Shown here piece by piece: positions 26,706 to 34,953 of a DNA stretch of 64,000 nt (positions are counted from its first letter, which is position 1; each line of letters begins with the position of its first letter). A program made the position numbers and the translations under genes. The DNA lies in NCBI GenBank assembly GCA_017255395.1, contig JAFKDC010000001.1, forward strand, positions 372,001 through 436,000. Reading direction: 5' to 3'. Source of the DNA: Enemella evansiae. Lineage in GTDB: Bacteria; Pseudomonadota; Alphaproteobacteria; Rhodobacterales; Rhodobacteraceae. The notes under the pieces were generated by a model. It was given only the letters and a program-made list of their open reading frames with translations. It did no database searches and was not told the origin of the DNA.

Positions 26706-28196
26706 TCACATCACCGCGCCGATCTGCCAGGGCACGAATTCGTAGTCCCCAAGCCCCTGCAATTCGGACTTGGTCTTTTCGCCGCTCGCCATGCGCAGCC
26801 ACATCTCGTAGATCTCGCGGCCGACCTCCTCGACCGTCTTGCCGTCCGAAAGGATCGTGCCCGCATTCACGTCCATGTCCTCGTGAAGCCGCCCGTACAT
26901 CTCGGAGTTGGTCGCCACCTTCATGCAAGGCGAGGGCTTCGACCCGAAGGCCGACCCGCGCCCGGTGGTGAAGCACACGAGGTTGCAGCCCGAGGCGATC
27001 ATGCCCGTCACGGAGGCCGGGTCGTAGCCCGGGCTGTCCATGAAGACGAAGCCACTGGCGGTCACCGGCTCGGCATATTTGAAAACCCCCATGAGGGGCG
27101 TCGTCCCGCCCTTGGCGGAGGCGCCCAGAGATTTTTCGAGGATCGTGGTCAGCCCGCCCTTCTTGTTGCCGGGCGAAGGGTTGTTGTCCATCGAGCCGCC
27201 TGCATTGGCGGTATAGCGCTCCCACCAGTGGATCAGCTCGATCAGCTTGTCGCCGACCTCGCGGCTGGCGGCACGGGCCGTCAGCATGTGCTCGGCGCCG
27301 TAGATCTCGGGGGTTTCGGACAGCACGCCGGTGCCGCCCTGCGCCACCAACAGGTCGCAGGCATAGCCCACGGCGGGGTTGGCGGTGATGCCCGACCAGG
27401 CGTCAGAGCCGCCGCATTCGAGGCCCACCATCAGCTCCGAGGCGGGGCATTCCTCGCGCTGCGCCTCGTTGACCAGCGGCAGCATCTTTTCGATCTTGGC
27501 GATGCCCATCTCGACGGTCTTGCGCAGCCCGCCCACGTCCTGAATGTTCATGGTCTGGAAGAAGGGGCCGGGTGTCAGGCCATAGGCCTCGATCAGCCAG
27601 TCGATCTGCATCATCTCGCAGCCCAGCCCCGCCATCAGCACCGCACCGACGTTGGGGTTGCGGGCATAGCCCCAAAGCGTGCGCTGCAACAACTCGAACC
27701 CGGTGCCGTCGCCGCCCATGGCGCAGCCGGTGCCGTGCACGAAGGCGGTCACGCCGTCGACATTGGGGTAGGCGGCAAGGCGTTCGGGGGTGAAATGCTC
27801 GGCGATCTTGCGCGCGGCGGTGGCGGAGCAGTTCACGCTCGTCAGCACGGCGATGTAGTTGCGGGTGCCGACGCGGCCCGTGGGGCGGCGATAGCCCATG
27901 AAGGTGTCGCGGGTCGTGGCCTTGGGCGCCTCGCGCAGGTTGGTGCCGAACTCGTAGGCCGTGTCGACGTTGCGGAATTCGAGGTTGTGGGTGTGGACAT
28001 GGGCGCCCTCGGCGATGTCCTCGGCGGCGTAGCCGATGACCTGCGCGTATTTGCGCACCGCCTCGCCCTTGGCGATGGGCTGGCTGGCCATCTTGTGGCC
28101 GCGTGGGATCAGCTGGGTGGCGCCGTCCTGCCCGATCTCGAGGGGGCGGATGGCTGTGACGACATTGTCGGCGTCGGAAAGGCGGACTGTGTTCAT
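26706..28196 (-). CDS. UxaA family altronate/galactarate-type dehydratase
   Basis: A 496-aa enzyme with the full two-domain layout: an N-terminal SAF domain (about 1-95; IPRGHKMA) and a C-terminal catalytic domain with FVHGTGCAMGG, GLGCEMMQ and ECGGSDAWSG, the iron-binding part. The family removes water from altronate, galactarate or related hexonates to give 2-keto-3-deoxy acids. The start is the ATG at 28196 (MNTVRLSD); the ORF extension upstream crosses a repeat. It lies downstream of the PhyH gene and is probably cotranscribed. Which aldonate it uses is unknown. Confidence 0.83.
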   Translation of the reverse strand: MNTVRLSDADNVVTAIRPLEIGQDGATQLIPRGHKMASQPIAKGEAVRKYAQVIGYAAEDIAEGAHVHTHNLEFRNVDTAYEFGTNLREAPKATTRDTFMGYRRPTGRVGTRNYIAVLTSVNCSATAARKIAEHFTPERLAAYPNVDGVTAFVHGTGCAMGGDGTGFELLQRTLWGYARNPNVGAVLMAGLGCEMMQIDWLIEAYGLTPGPFFQTMNIQDVGGLRKTVEMGIAKIEKMLPLVNEAQREECPASELMVGLECGGSDAWSGITANPAVGYACDLLVAQGGTGVLSETPEIYGAEHMLTARAASREVGDKLIELIHWWERYTANAGGSMDNNPSPGNKKGGLTTILEKSLGASAKGGTTPLMGVFKYAEPVTASGFVFMDSPGYDPASVTGMIASGCNLVCFTTGRGSAFGSKPSPCMKVATNSEMYGRLHEDMDVNAGTILSDGKTVEEVGREIYEMWLRMASGEKTKSELQGLGDYEFVPWQIGAVM

Positions 28197-28261
28197 GGCG
28201 TGCCTGTCTGGTCTGGCTCGGGGGTGGTTGCGTCGGAGGGGGCTCTGCCCCCGCTCCTTCG

Positions 28262-28294
28262 GAGCCCCCCGGGATACTTCCGGACAGAAGAAAC
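28262..28294 (+). repeat. dispersed intergenic repeat, copy 6
   Basis: GAGCCCCCCGGGATACTTCC then GGACAGAAGAAACC, preceded by a GC-rich palindrome (GGGGGCTCTGCCCCC). It lies between the PhyH and UxaA genes, antisense to the operon. Confidence 0.6.
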
Positions 28295-28317
28295 CAGGGG
28301 GCATCGGGATGGAAGGG

Positions 28318-29268
28318 TCAGGCGCAGGCGGGGCTGTCGTCTTGCCAGCGGTGGATGGGGATGTGGTCCTTCGGGGCGAGGGTGGCGCGGGTTTCTTCCC
28401 ATTGCCGCTTCCAGTCCTGCCAGTCGCGGAACTCGCTGTCCGGGTTGGCGCGGGAGCGGGCGACAAAGTCGGGGAAATGGGCGCGTCCGGTGGGCTGGCC
28501 GGTGACGTTGTAGCGGATGTCGAAGCTCCAGCGGAAGTCCTCGGAGGTGTTATCGAAGGAGCAATGCGGCGTCAGCGGGTGGAACAGCACCGCGCCGCCC
28601 GCCTTGACCGGCAGGGCGATGGCCTTCGTCTCGTCGAGGAAGCCTTTGGCGATGGAGGTCTGGCGCTGCGGGCAGTGCGGGTACATCTGCGGCTTGCCGG
28701 GGATGACCTTCAGGCAGCCGTTCTCGGGCGTGGCGTCGCCGATGGCCAGCCAGACGGTGACGATCTGCGTCTCGTCGCCTTCCGCGTGCGCGACGGCGCG
28801 GTCCTGATGCCAATCCGTCGCCTGAATATGGGCGGTGGCCTCGCCCTCGCGCAGGGTGCGGCTGGGTGGTTTCAGCCGGACATGCTGGATCGGGTTCGAG
28901 GTGATCTCGGGGCCGATGAGGTCTTCGACCATGTCCAGAAGGCGCGGGTCGGTGAGCATCTGCATGACCGCCGGGCCGATGTGGAAGGGGGTGTCGGCCT
29001 CTATCTTCGAGCCGGGCAGGGTGATGTCCATCGGCTGGAACCATTCGCAGCCCGCCGCATAGGCGGTCAGCAGTTTCCCGTAGAAGTCCATGCCGGCGCC
29101 GTCGGGCACGCGGCCCTCGGCCTGCCAGCCGGCGTAGAGCCGGTCCATGATGGCGCCGTATTCGGATTTGATCGCGGTCAGGGTGTCGTCGGACAGGACG
29201 TTCTCGACGACGAGGTAGCCCTCGGTCTCGAAGAATTCGACCTGTTCCGGGGTTAGCATGCGCGTCAT
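28318..29268 (-). CDS. phytanoyl-CoA dioxygenase family protein (second)
   Basis: A PhyH-type Fe(II)/2-oxoglutarate oxygenase of 316 aa with H154-x-D156 (DWHQDRA), the distal histidine H235 (TPHCSF) and R246 or R252 as the likely 2-oxoglutarate anchor. It differs throughout from the PhyH protein at 16735. Its start overlaps the enolase-superfamily gene by 4 bp, a tight coupling that suggests it acts in the same pathway. It may remove a methyl, sulfonate or other side group, or hydroxylate an intermediate; this is a guess. Confidence 0.78.
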   Translation of the reverse strand: MTRMLTPEQVEFFETEGYLVVENVLSDDTLTAIKSEYGAIMDRLYAGWQAEGRVPDGAGMDFYGKLLTAYAAGCEWFQPMDITLPGSKIEADTPFHIGPAVMQMLTDPRLLDMVEDLIGPEITSNPIQHVRLKPPSRTLREGEATAHIQATDWHQDRAVAHAEGDETQIVTVWLAIGDATPENGCLKVIPGKPQMYPHCPQRQTSIAKGFLDETKAIALPVKAGGAVLFHPLTPHCSFDNTSEDFRWSFDIRYNVTGQPTGRAHFPDFVARSRANPDSEFRDWQDWKRQWEETRATLAPKDHIPIHRWQDDSPACA

Positions 29269-30350
29269 TGACGGACCTCCTCCAGCCTGTCGCGGTCGAA
29301 GGTGATGCCGTGGCCGGGCCGGTCGGGCGCGGTGACAGTGCCTTCGGAAATGGTCATGGGCGTTTCGATGTAGCGGTCGAGCCCGAAGCCGTGCGCCTCC
29401 ATGTAGGTGCGGTTCGGGATCGCGGCCATCAGGTGCACGGTGACATCATGCGCCCCGTGCGAGGTGAGGGGAAGGGCGAAAGCCTCTGCGAGGTGGGCGA
29501 TTTTCAGGAACGGTGTGATGCCGCCGCAGTTGGTGACGTCCGGTTCGGGGAAGGTCACGCCACCCATGATCGCGGTGCGGAACTCCCAGAGCGAGCGCAG
29601 GTTCTCGCCCGAGGCGATGGGGATGCCGCCCTCGGTCCCGATGCGGGCGTGGCCGTCGGGGATTTCCGGCGGGATCGGTTCCTCGAACCAGACGAGGTCG
29701 TGTTCGGCAAAGGCGCGGGCGGCGCGGATGGCACCGTCGACGGTGTATTTCATGTTGGCGTCGGCCATCAGCGGCATGTCCGCGCCGAAGGTCTCGCGCA
29801 GGGCGGCCATGCGGGCGACGTCTTCGGACAGGCGGTCGCGCCCGACCTTCATCTTGATGTGGCGGTGCCCCTTGGCGAAATTCGCGTGGGTCTGGTCGAC
29901 GAGTTCCGAGGGGCTGAGGTGCAGGTCGATGCCGCCGGCATAGACCGGGACCTTGGGGTCGTGACCGCCGAGGAGACGGTAGAGCGGCAGGCCCGCGCGC
30001 CGCGCCTTGAGGTCCCAGAGCGCCATGTCGAAGGCCGAGAGGGCGAGGACGGTGGGACCGCCGCGCCCGCCGTAGTGGAACTGCCACCAGAGGTCGTGCC
30101 AGAGCGCTTCGATCAGGTCGGGGTCGCGGCCGGTGACGCGTGGCGGCATCTCGCGCCCGAGGATGTCGTGGATGGCGCCGCCGTTGGTGCCGCAGGTGAA
30201 GGTGTAGCCGGTGCCGGTGGCGCCGTCGCTGTCGGTGACCGTGGCGGTGACGATCTCGAAATGGGTCATGTTGCCGTGCATCGAATCCGCGACCGGCGGG
30301 TCGAGCGGGATGCGGTAGTGGTCAGACTGAAGGCGGTCGATGGTGGGCAT
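29265..30350 (-). CDS. mandelate racemase/muconate lactonizing enzyme family dehydratase
   Basis: An enolase-superfamily protein of 361 aa with K166-x-K168 (IKMKVG), metal ligands D197 (ADAN), E223 (FEEP) and E249 (SGE), D271 and H298 (TSHGAHD), so both the lysine and the His/Asp acid-base sites are present. That set is typical of sugar-acid dehydratases and epimerases. It could dehydrate L-fuconate, galactonate or similar. The ATG at 30350 is chosen because residues above it belong to a repeat-containing gap. The 4-bp overlap with the PhyH gene is notable. Confidence 0.82.
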   Translation of the reverse strand: MPTIDRLQSDHYRIPLDPPVADSMHGNMTHFEIVTATVTDSDGATGTGYTFTCGTNGGAIHDILGREMPPRVTGRDPDLIEALWHDLWWQFHYGGRGGPTVLALSAFDMALWDLKARRAGLPLYRLLGGHDPKVPVYAGGIDLHLSPSELVDQTHANFAKGHRHIKMKVGRDRLSEDVARMAALRETFGADMPLMADANMKYTVDGAIRAARAFAEHDLVWFEEPIPPEIPDGHARIGTEGGIPIASGENLRSLWEFRTAIMGGVTFPEPDVTNCGGITPFLKIAHLAEAFALPLTSHGAHDVTVHLMAAIPNRTYMEAHGFGLDRYIETPMTISEGTVTAPDRPGHGITFDRDRLEEVRQ

Positions 30351-30380
30351 GGGCGTCCCCGGACTGGGGCGCTGCCCCAG

Positions 30381-30410
30381 ACCCCGCGGTATTTGGACCA
30401 AGAAGAAGCC
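30381..30410 (+). repeat. dispersed intergenic repeat, copy 7
   Basis: ACCCCGCGGTATTTGGACCA then AGAAGAAGCC, the CCAAGAAGAA variant, in the gap between dctM and the enolase-family gene. Confidence 0.55.
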
Positions 30411-30453
30411 CGAAGCGCGGGGAGAGAGGGGCGCGACGCCCTGAATGAGAAAG

Positions 30454-30484
30454 GGGCCGGGGCGCCTTTTCGGCGTCCCGGCCC
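30454..30484 (-). terminator. hairpin terminator after the TRAP genes
   Basis: A 13-bp GC stem (GGGCCGGGGCGCC with GGCGTCCCGGCCC, one G-U pair) and a TTTTC loop lie 8 bp past the dctM stop, with a T-rich stretch on the minus strand. It suggests the TRAP genes form their own unit, with partial read-through at most into the enolase operon. Confidence 0.7.
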
Positions 30485-30491
30485 GGGCGAT

Positions 30492-32087
30492 CTAGAGGAA
30501 GATCGTGATGATCGGCGGCCAGGCCAGCAGCACCATCAGCGCCAGCAGTTGCAGGCAGATGAACGGCAGGAAGCCCTTGAAGATGTCAGTCAGCGAGATG
30601 TGCGCCGGGGCCACGGACTTCAGGTAGAAGGCGGCGGGGCCGAAGGGCGGCGACAGGAAGCTGACCTGCATGTTCATACAGAAGACCACGCCGAACCAGA
30701 TCGGGATGAAGCGCGGGTCGATGCTGCCGAACCAGCCGATCTCTTCCGCAGGAAGGCGGATGACGATGGGCAGGAAGACCGGCATGATCAGCAGCACGAT
30801 GCCGATCCAGTCCATGAACATCCCCATGATGAGGAAGATCAGCATCATCAGCAGGATCACCCCCATGGTGGGCAGGTCGGAGTTCACGATCATGTTCGCC
30901 ACGTAGGTCGGGCCGCCCGCCAGCGTGTAGGCTGCCGCGAGGGCTGCCGCGCCGATGGTCACCCAGATGATCGTGCCGGTCGACCGCAGGGTGCGCATCA
31001 GGCTGTCCCAGACGATGTCGAAGGTCATCTCGCGCCGGATCAGGCCGATGACGAAGACCGCCACGACGCCCATGCCCGCCGCTTCGGTGATGCCGGTGAT
31101 GCCCATGTAGATCGAACCCAGAACCACGCCGATGACGATGATCGGGGCGACGAGGCCCTTGCCCATGTCCCAGCCCTTCGCCGTGCGCTCGCGCCCGATG
31201 ATCACGAAGACCAGCAGGGCGGCGATGGCGAAGGCGCCGATGATCCACGGGATGTCCGAGACCATGCCCAGCACGATCGGGTCCACGCCCTCACGCACCA
31301 CGTTGTCGCCGGTCACCGTGAAGAACAGCGCCCGGAGCAGCAGGAAGCCGGTGAAGTACATGGTGAACTTCGACAGGAAGCCGAGGAACATCATGCCCTT
31401 CTCGCCACCCTTGGGGGCGTCGGGGTCTTCGGGCGGCAGCGGCGCCAGCGCGGGATTCATCTGCGTGCGCACGATGATGTAGATCAGGAAGAAGGACGCC
31501 AGCATGAAGCCCGGCAGGAAGGAAGCGGTGAACAGCGCCTTGATCGAGGTTTCCGTCACCAGCCCGTAGAAGATCAGGACGATCGAGGGCGGGATCATGG
31601 TGCCCAGCGAACCGGACGCGCAGATTGTGCCGATGGCAAGGTTCTGGTCGTAGTTCAGGCGCAGCATCTGCGGCAGGGCGATCAGGCCCAGCAGAACCAC
31701 TTCGCCGCCGATGATCCCCGACATCGCCGCCATGATGACGGCCATGATCGAGGTCACGATGGCGATGCCGCCCCGAACGCGGCTGAGCCAGACGTTCAGC
31801 GAGTTGTACATGTCCCGCGCGATACCGGATCGCTCCAGCAGGGCGGCCATGAAGATGAACAGGGGCACCGATATGAGGACGTAGTTCGTCATCTGCCGGT
31901 AGACCGCCTGCCCAAGGACCGACAGCGGCCCCTGTCCGAAGGTGCGGAACAGGATGTCGACGTCGAATTTCAGGACCAGCGTCACAACGGCGAGGAAAGC
32001 CGAGGCAAAGCCGAGCGGCATCCCGATGGCGAGCAATGCGAACATCGCCAACAGGACGATCAGGGAGAGTGTGCCGACGTCGACCAT
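30492..32087 (-). CDS. dctM: TRAP transporter large permease, enlarged DctM
   Basis: The membrane channel subunit of a tripartite ATP-independent importer, 531 aa against about 430 for a standard DctM. An insert of roughly 100 residues (about 215-310) contains a charged loop (PPEDPDAPKGGEKG) and extra hydrophobic segments; the flanking parts match DctM, including the late GMFMDWIGIVLLIMP. Its start overlaps the dctQ stop by one base (TAATG). It imports a carboxylate, here probably a sugar acid, driven by sodium. Confidence 0.88.
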   Translation of the reverse strand: MVDVGTLSLIVLLAMFALLAIGMPLGFASAFLAVVTLVLKFDVDILFRTFGQGPLSVLGQAVYRQMTNYVLISVPLFIFMAALLERSGIARDMYNSLNVWLSRVRGGIAIVTSIMAVIMAAMSGIIGGEVVLLGLIALPQMLRLNYDQNLAIGTICASGSLGTMIPPSIVLIFYGLVTETSIKALFTASFLPGFMLASFFLIYIIVRTQMNPALAPLPPEDPDAPKGGEKGMMFLGFLSKFTMYFTGFLLLRALFFTVTGDNVVREGVDPIVLGMVSDIPWIIGAFAIAALLVFVIIGRERTAKGWDMGKGLVAPIIVIGVVLGSIYMGITGITEAAGMGVVAVFVIGLIRREMTFDIVWDSLMRTLRSTGTIIWVTIGAAALAAAYTLAGGPTYVANMIVNSDLPTMGVILLMMLIFLIMGMFMDWIGIVLLIMPVFLPIVIRLPAEEIGWFGSIDPRFIPIWFGVVFCMNMQVSFLSPPFGPAAFYLKSVAPAHISLTDIFKGFLPFICLQLLALMVLLAWPPIITIFL

Positions 32088-32905
32088 TACTTCTTGTCCT
32101 CTTCCAGCGTGCGCCGGATGTTCTCGATCTCGGTTTCGTCGATCTCATCCGCCGGGTTGTGGTGTTCGGGCGCCTTGTTCCAGTCGGCGATGAGGTTGGA
32201 AATCGCCTGGATCGTCACCAGGCCGATGGCCACAAGGATCGCCATCTTCACGGTGCCCGGCAGCGGCGGATCCCAGGCGGTGCCGAAGGTCTCCATCCGC
32301 ATCAGGCGGCGGATGGCGTCGTTCCAGCCACCCCAGACGAGGGCGAAGAAGAACAGAACGATCAGCAGGACAGAGATCACGTCCGAGGTCTTCTGCATCC
32401 AGCGGGGCATCATGTCGTAGATCACGTAGATGCGGATGTGGCTGCGCTGCTGCATGGCGTATTGCCCGGCCAGCAGGAAGACGATGGCCGCGATCCAGAG
32501 CGACAGTTCGTTCGCCCAGAGCGTCGGCGCCGAGAAGACGTATCGCGCGACGACCTCGTAGAACATCACGATCACGATGATCGCGACCGAGATCATCGCC
32601 AGCCGCGAAATCACCAGGCTGACCATGTCGAAGAAGCCGTCCGGCTCGGCCTCGATGGCGCCCTTGAAGTCCGCAAGATAGAGCGAGGCGAAGAGCAGCG
32701 CCCCGGTCATGGCCACAAGCATCAGCACCACGATGGGGCCACCCTCGGCGGGGCGGATCATCTGGTGCATGCCGATGGCGTCGGCGGAAAAGATCGCGTT
32801 GACGACGAGCCAGGCGTAAATGAGCAGCGTCACAGCCGTGAAGGCGATCATCGCCAGCTTCACGGGACGCCTCATAGAGCCCAGAAACAGGCTTTTGTCC
32901 TGCAT
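32087..32905 (-). CDS. dctQ: TRAP transporter small permease, DctQ
   Basis: The small membrane subunit, 272 aa and longer than the usual 160-200. An extra N-terminal hydrophobic region (about 15-75) precedes the four-helix DctQ core (about 90-220). The enlarged size parallels that of its DctM partner, so the pair is a matched variant. A hairpin with a T run lies between it and dctP. Confidence 0.85.
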   Translation of the reverse strand: MQDKSLFLGSMRRPVKLAMIAFTAVTLLIYAWLVVNAIFSADAIGMHQMIRPAEGGPIVVLMLVAMTGALLFASLYLADFKGAIEAEPDGFFDMVSLVISRLAMISVAIIVIVMFYEVVARYVFSAPTLWANELSLWIAAIVFLLAGQYAMQQRSHIRIYVIYDMMPRWMQKTSDVISVLLIVLFFFALVWGGWNDAIRRLMRMETFGTAWDPPLPGTVKMAILVAIGLVTIQAISNLIADWNKAPEHHNPADEIDETEIENIRRTLEEDKK

Positions 32906-32933
32906 GGTTCAGCCCCCTGCCTTGATTTTTGGG

Positions 32934-32963
32934 TGTAAAAAAACGAGCCCCTGAATCAAGGGC
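32934..32963 (-). terminator. attenuating hairpin between dctP and dctQ
   Basis: On the minus strand a short stem around TTGATTCA (GGGCCCTTGATTCAGGGGCT) is followed by seven T residues. It lies in the 110-bp gap after dctP and would let more binding protein than permease be made. Confidence 0.65.
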
Positions 32964-33015
32964 CCGCCATGGTCCTCCATGCGGCCCGGCGCGTGGTCGC
33001 GTCGGGCCAGCCGGA

Positions 33016-34029
33016 TCACTCGATCAGGCCCAGCTTGGTCATGTATTCCTTGTGGCTGGCCAGGATCGCGCCGGCCTCGGGCGACCGGGTGCCCCAGTCT
33101 TCCCACGCGACCTGCGCTGCGCGCCGGAATTCCGCGCGGTCTTCCGGCGACCAGTCGTAGAGGGTCACGCCCTGCTCGACCAGCGCGGCGGCGGCTTCGG
33201 CGTTGGCTTTCTCGTTCGCAAGCGCGATCTGGAAGGACAGCTTCTGCCATGCGGTGTCGATGATGCGGCGGTGCGCGTCGCTCAGACCGTCCCAGACGGC
33301 CTTGTTGCAGGCCAGGTGGTCCGACGGCATCGAGTGGAAGCCGGGGTAGGTGGCGTGCTTGACGATGTCGTAGAGGCCAAGACCCACGTTGTTGGCCAGA
33401 CCGGAGGCGTCTGCGCCGTCGATGATGCCGGTTTCAAGCGCGGTGAAGATCTCGGTGAAGTCCATCACGATGGGCGAGGCGCCCAGCTCTTCGAAGATCT
33501 CGGTTTCCATGCCCGGGGGCGACCGGAACTTCCAGCCCTTGATGTCTTCGAAACCGTTCAGCGGCTTGGAGGAGGACAGCGATTCCTGACCGTAGATGGA
33601 CCAGCCGATCAGCTGCATGTCGTTGGCGTTGTACAGTTCCTGGGCAGCGTCGTAGCCACCGCCGTGGTACAGCCAGCTGTACTGCTGCCAGGGGGTCTCG
33701 TAGCCGCCCATGATGTCGCCGACGAACTGGAACGCGGGGTTCTTGCCGGTCTGGTAGGCGCCGCCGGTGGCATCGCAGTCGACGATGCCGTTGATGGCCG
33801 CGTCGAAGGTTTCGGTCGTGGCGACCACGGACGAGCTGTAGAACATCTCGATGGCGATGGCGCCGTCGGACATGGTCTGCACGTCGTCGATGAAGGTGGC
33901 CAGCATCTGGCCGGTGGGGTGCTCGGTTGCATAGTGGGTCTGCATGCGCAGGGTCACATCCTGCGCAAAGGCCGGAACGGCCACGGCCGAGGCCATCGCC
34001 GCGGTTTTCAGAATCGAGACAAGCTTCAT
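33016..34029 (-). CDS. dctP: TRAP transporter periplasmic binding protein
   Basis: The solute receptor of the TRAP importer, 337 aa, with a signal peptide (about 1-22, cleaved after AFA). The DctP fold pattern is clear, including MQTHYATEHPTG and the substrate-arginine region GWKFRSPPG near 165-173. It belongs to the larger TRAP group that carries organic acids. It is the first gene of the TRAP operon, 59 bp downstream of operator site 4 and divergent from gntR. Confidence 0.88.
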   Translation of the reverse strand: MKLVSILKTAAMASAVAVPAFAQDVTLRMQTHYATEHPTGQMLATFIDDVQTMSDGAIAIEMFYSSSVVATTETFDAAINGIVDCDATGGAYQTGKNPAFQFVGDIMGGYETPWQQYSWLYHGGGYDAAQELYNANDMQLIGWSIYGQESLSSSKPLNGFEDIKGWKFRSPPGMETEIFEELGASPIVMDFTEIFTALETGIIDGADASGLANNVGLGLYDIVKHATYPGFHSMPSDHLACNKAVWDGLSDAHRRIIDTAWQKLSFQIALANEKANAEAAAALVEQGVTLYDWSPEDRAEFRRAAQVAWEDWGTRSPEAGAILASHKEYMTKLGLIE

Positions 34030-34088
34030 CAGTATCCTCCCAGAGGGGGCCGGAGCCCCGGAAAAGTTGCGCGTCCTCCGCGCGCCAG

Positions 34089-34100
34089 ATGGTATACCAT
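34089..34100. promoter_or_regulatory. TGGTATACCA operator, site 4
   Basis: ATGGTATACCAT is a perfect 12-bp palindrome 59 bp upstream of dctP. It is one of two sites in this divergent gap; the centres are 56 bp apart. A different palindrome, GTTAG-n4-CTAAC, lies between them at 34104-34117. Confidence 0.75.
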
Positions 34101-34143
34101 CGGGTTAGGACGCTAACGAAAGCCGTCTCGACAATCAACCATT

Positions 34144-34157
34144 TTTGGTATACCAAA
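34144..34157. promoter_or_regulatory. TGGTATACCA operator, site 5
   Basis: TTTGGTATACCAAA, the same 14 bp as sites 1 and 3, 67 bp upstream of the GntR-family gene. It implies autoregulation and is the main reason to link the motif to this regulator. Confidence 0.75.
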
Positions 34158-34224
34158 TTTCGGAAATTGCTCTGCGGGGAAGAAAAAAGCGACAGTCCCG
34201 CAGGGTCGAAGGATTGGGGGGAGC

Positions 34225-34896
34225 ATGGCGGACAAGACTCTGCCCGAGACGATTGCGCACCAGATGCGCCGCGAGATCCTGCGCGGGAAACTGGCGCCGG
34301 GGGATTCGATCAAGGAACGCGACAACGCCGCAGAGATGGGGGTCAGCCGGACCCCCATGCGAGAGGCGATCCGCATCCTTGCCAAGGAGGGGCTGGTGAT
34401 CCTGCGGCCCTCGCGCAGCCCGATCGTGGCCAATCCCTCGTTGCAGGAAATCTGCGACAACATAGAGGTTCTGGCCACGCTGGAGCTGAAATCGGCGGAA
34501 CTCGCCTGCGAACGGGCGACAGATGCGGAAATCGCCGGCATTCGCGAGATCCAGGAGCATATGGAGACGGTCTATGACGACCTCGATGCCGTGGATGTCT
34601 TCGAGATAGACATGCGGTTCCACGTCGCCATCGCCCAGGCCTCGCACAACGCTTCCATGGCCGAAGCCCACAACGCCTATCTCTCGCGGCTCTGGCGCGC
34701 GCGCTTCCTGTCGGCGGCGCGCAAGCGGTCCCGCGACCGGGTGCTGAACCAGCACCGCGCCATCGTCGAGGGGCTGGTGGCTCGCGATGCCGCCCGCGTC
34801 GCCCGCGAGATCGGGGCCCATCTGGAACACCTGTCGATCAACGTCCGGCACCGCTTCGAGGAAGACGCGCTGGCGCTCACCGAGGCGCGCACGTAA
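34225..34896 (+). CDS. GntR-family (FCD) transcriptional regulator
   Basis: A 223-aa FadR-subfamily regulator with an N-terminal winged helix (about 8-70; VSRTPMREAIRILAKEGLV) and a C-terminal all-helical FCD ligand domain. The FCD metal set is complete: D129, H133, H177 and H199, so it probably senses a carboxylate such as a sugar acid. It is divergent from the TRAP operon and flanked upstream by two copies of the TGGTATACCA motif that recurs at four promoter gaps. It is the proposed local regulator. The downstream FAH gene is 57 bp away. Confidence 0.88.
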   Translation: MADKTLPETIAHQMRREILRGKLAPGDSIKERDNAAEMGVSRTPMREAIRILAKEGLVILRPSRSPIVANPSLQEICDNIEVLATLELKSAELACERATDAEIAGIREIQEHMETVYDDLDAVDVFEIDMRFHVAIAQASHNASMAEAHNAYLSRLWRARFLSAARKRSRDRVLNQHRAIVEGLVARDAARVAREIGAHLEHLSINVRHRFEEDALALTEART

Positions 34897-34953
34897 ACCA
34901 CGGGCCGGGGGCCGTTACAGGACACCCGAAGTTCTAAGGAGGAAGAACGCACC

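Noticed and set aside
29268-32420. 1050-codon open frame on the plus strand
   Set aside because: It is antisense to the enolase-family gene, dctM and part of dctQ; the product is a low-complexity His/Asp/Arg-rich shadow.
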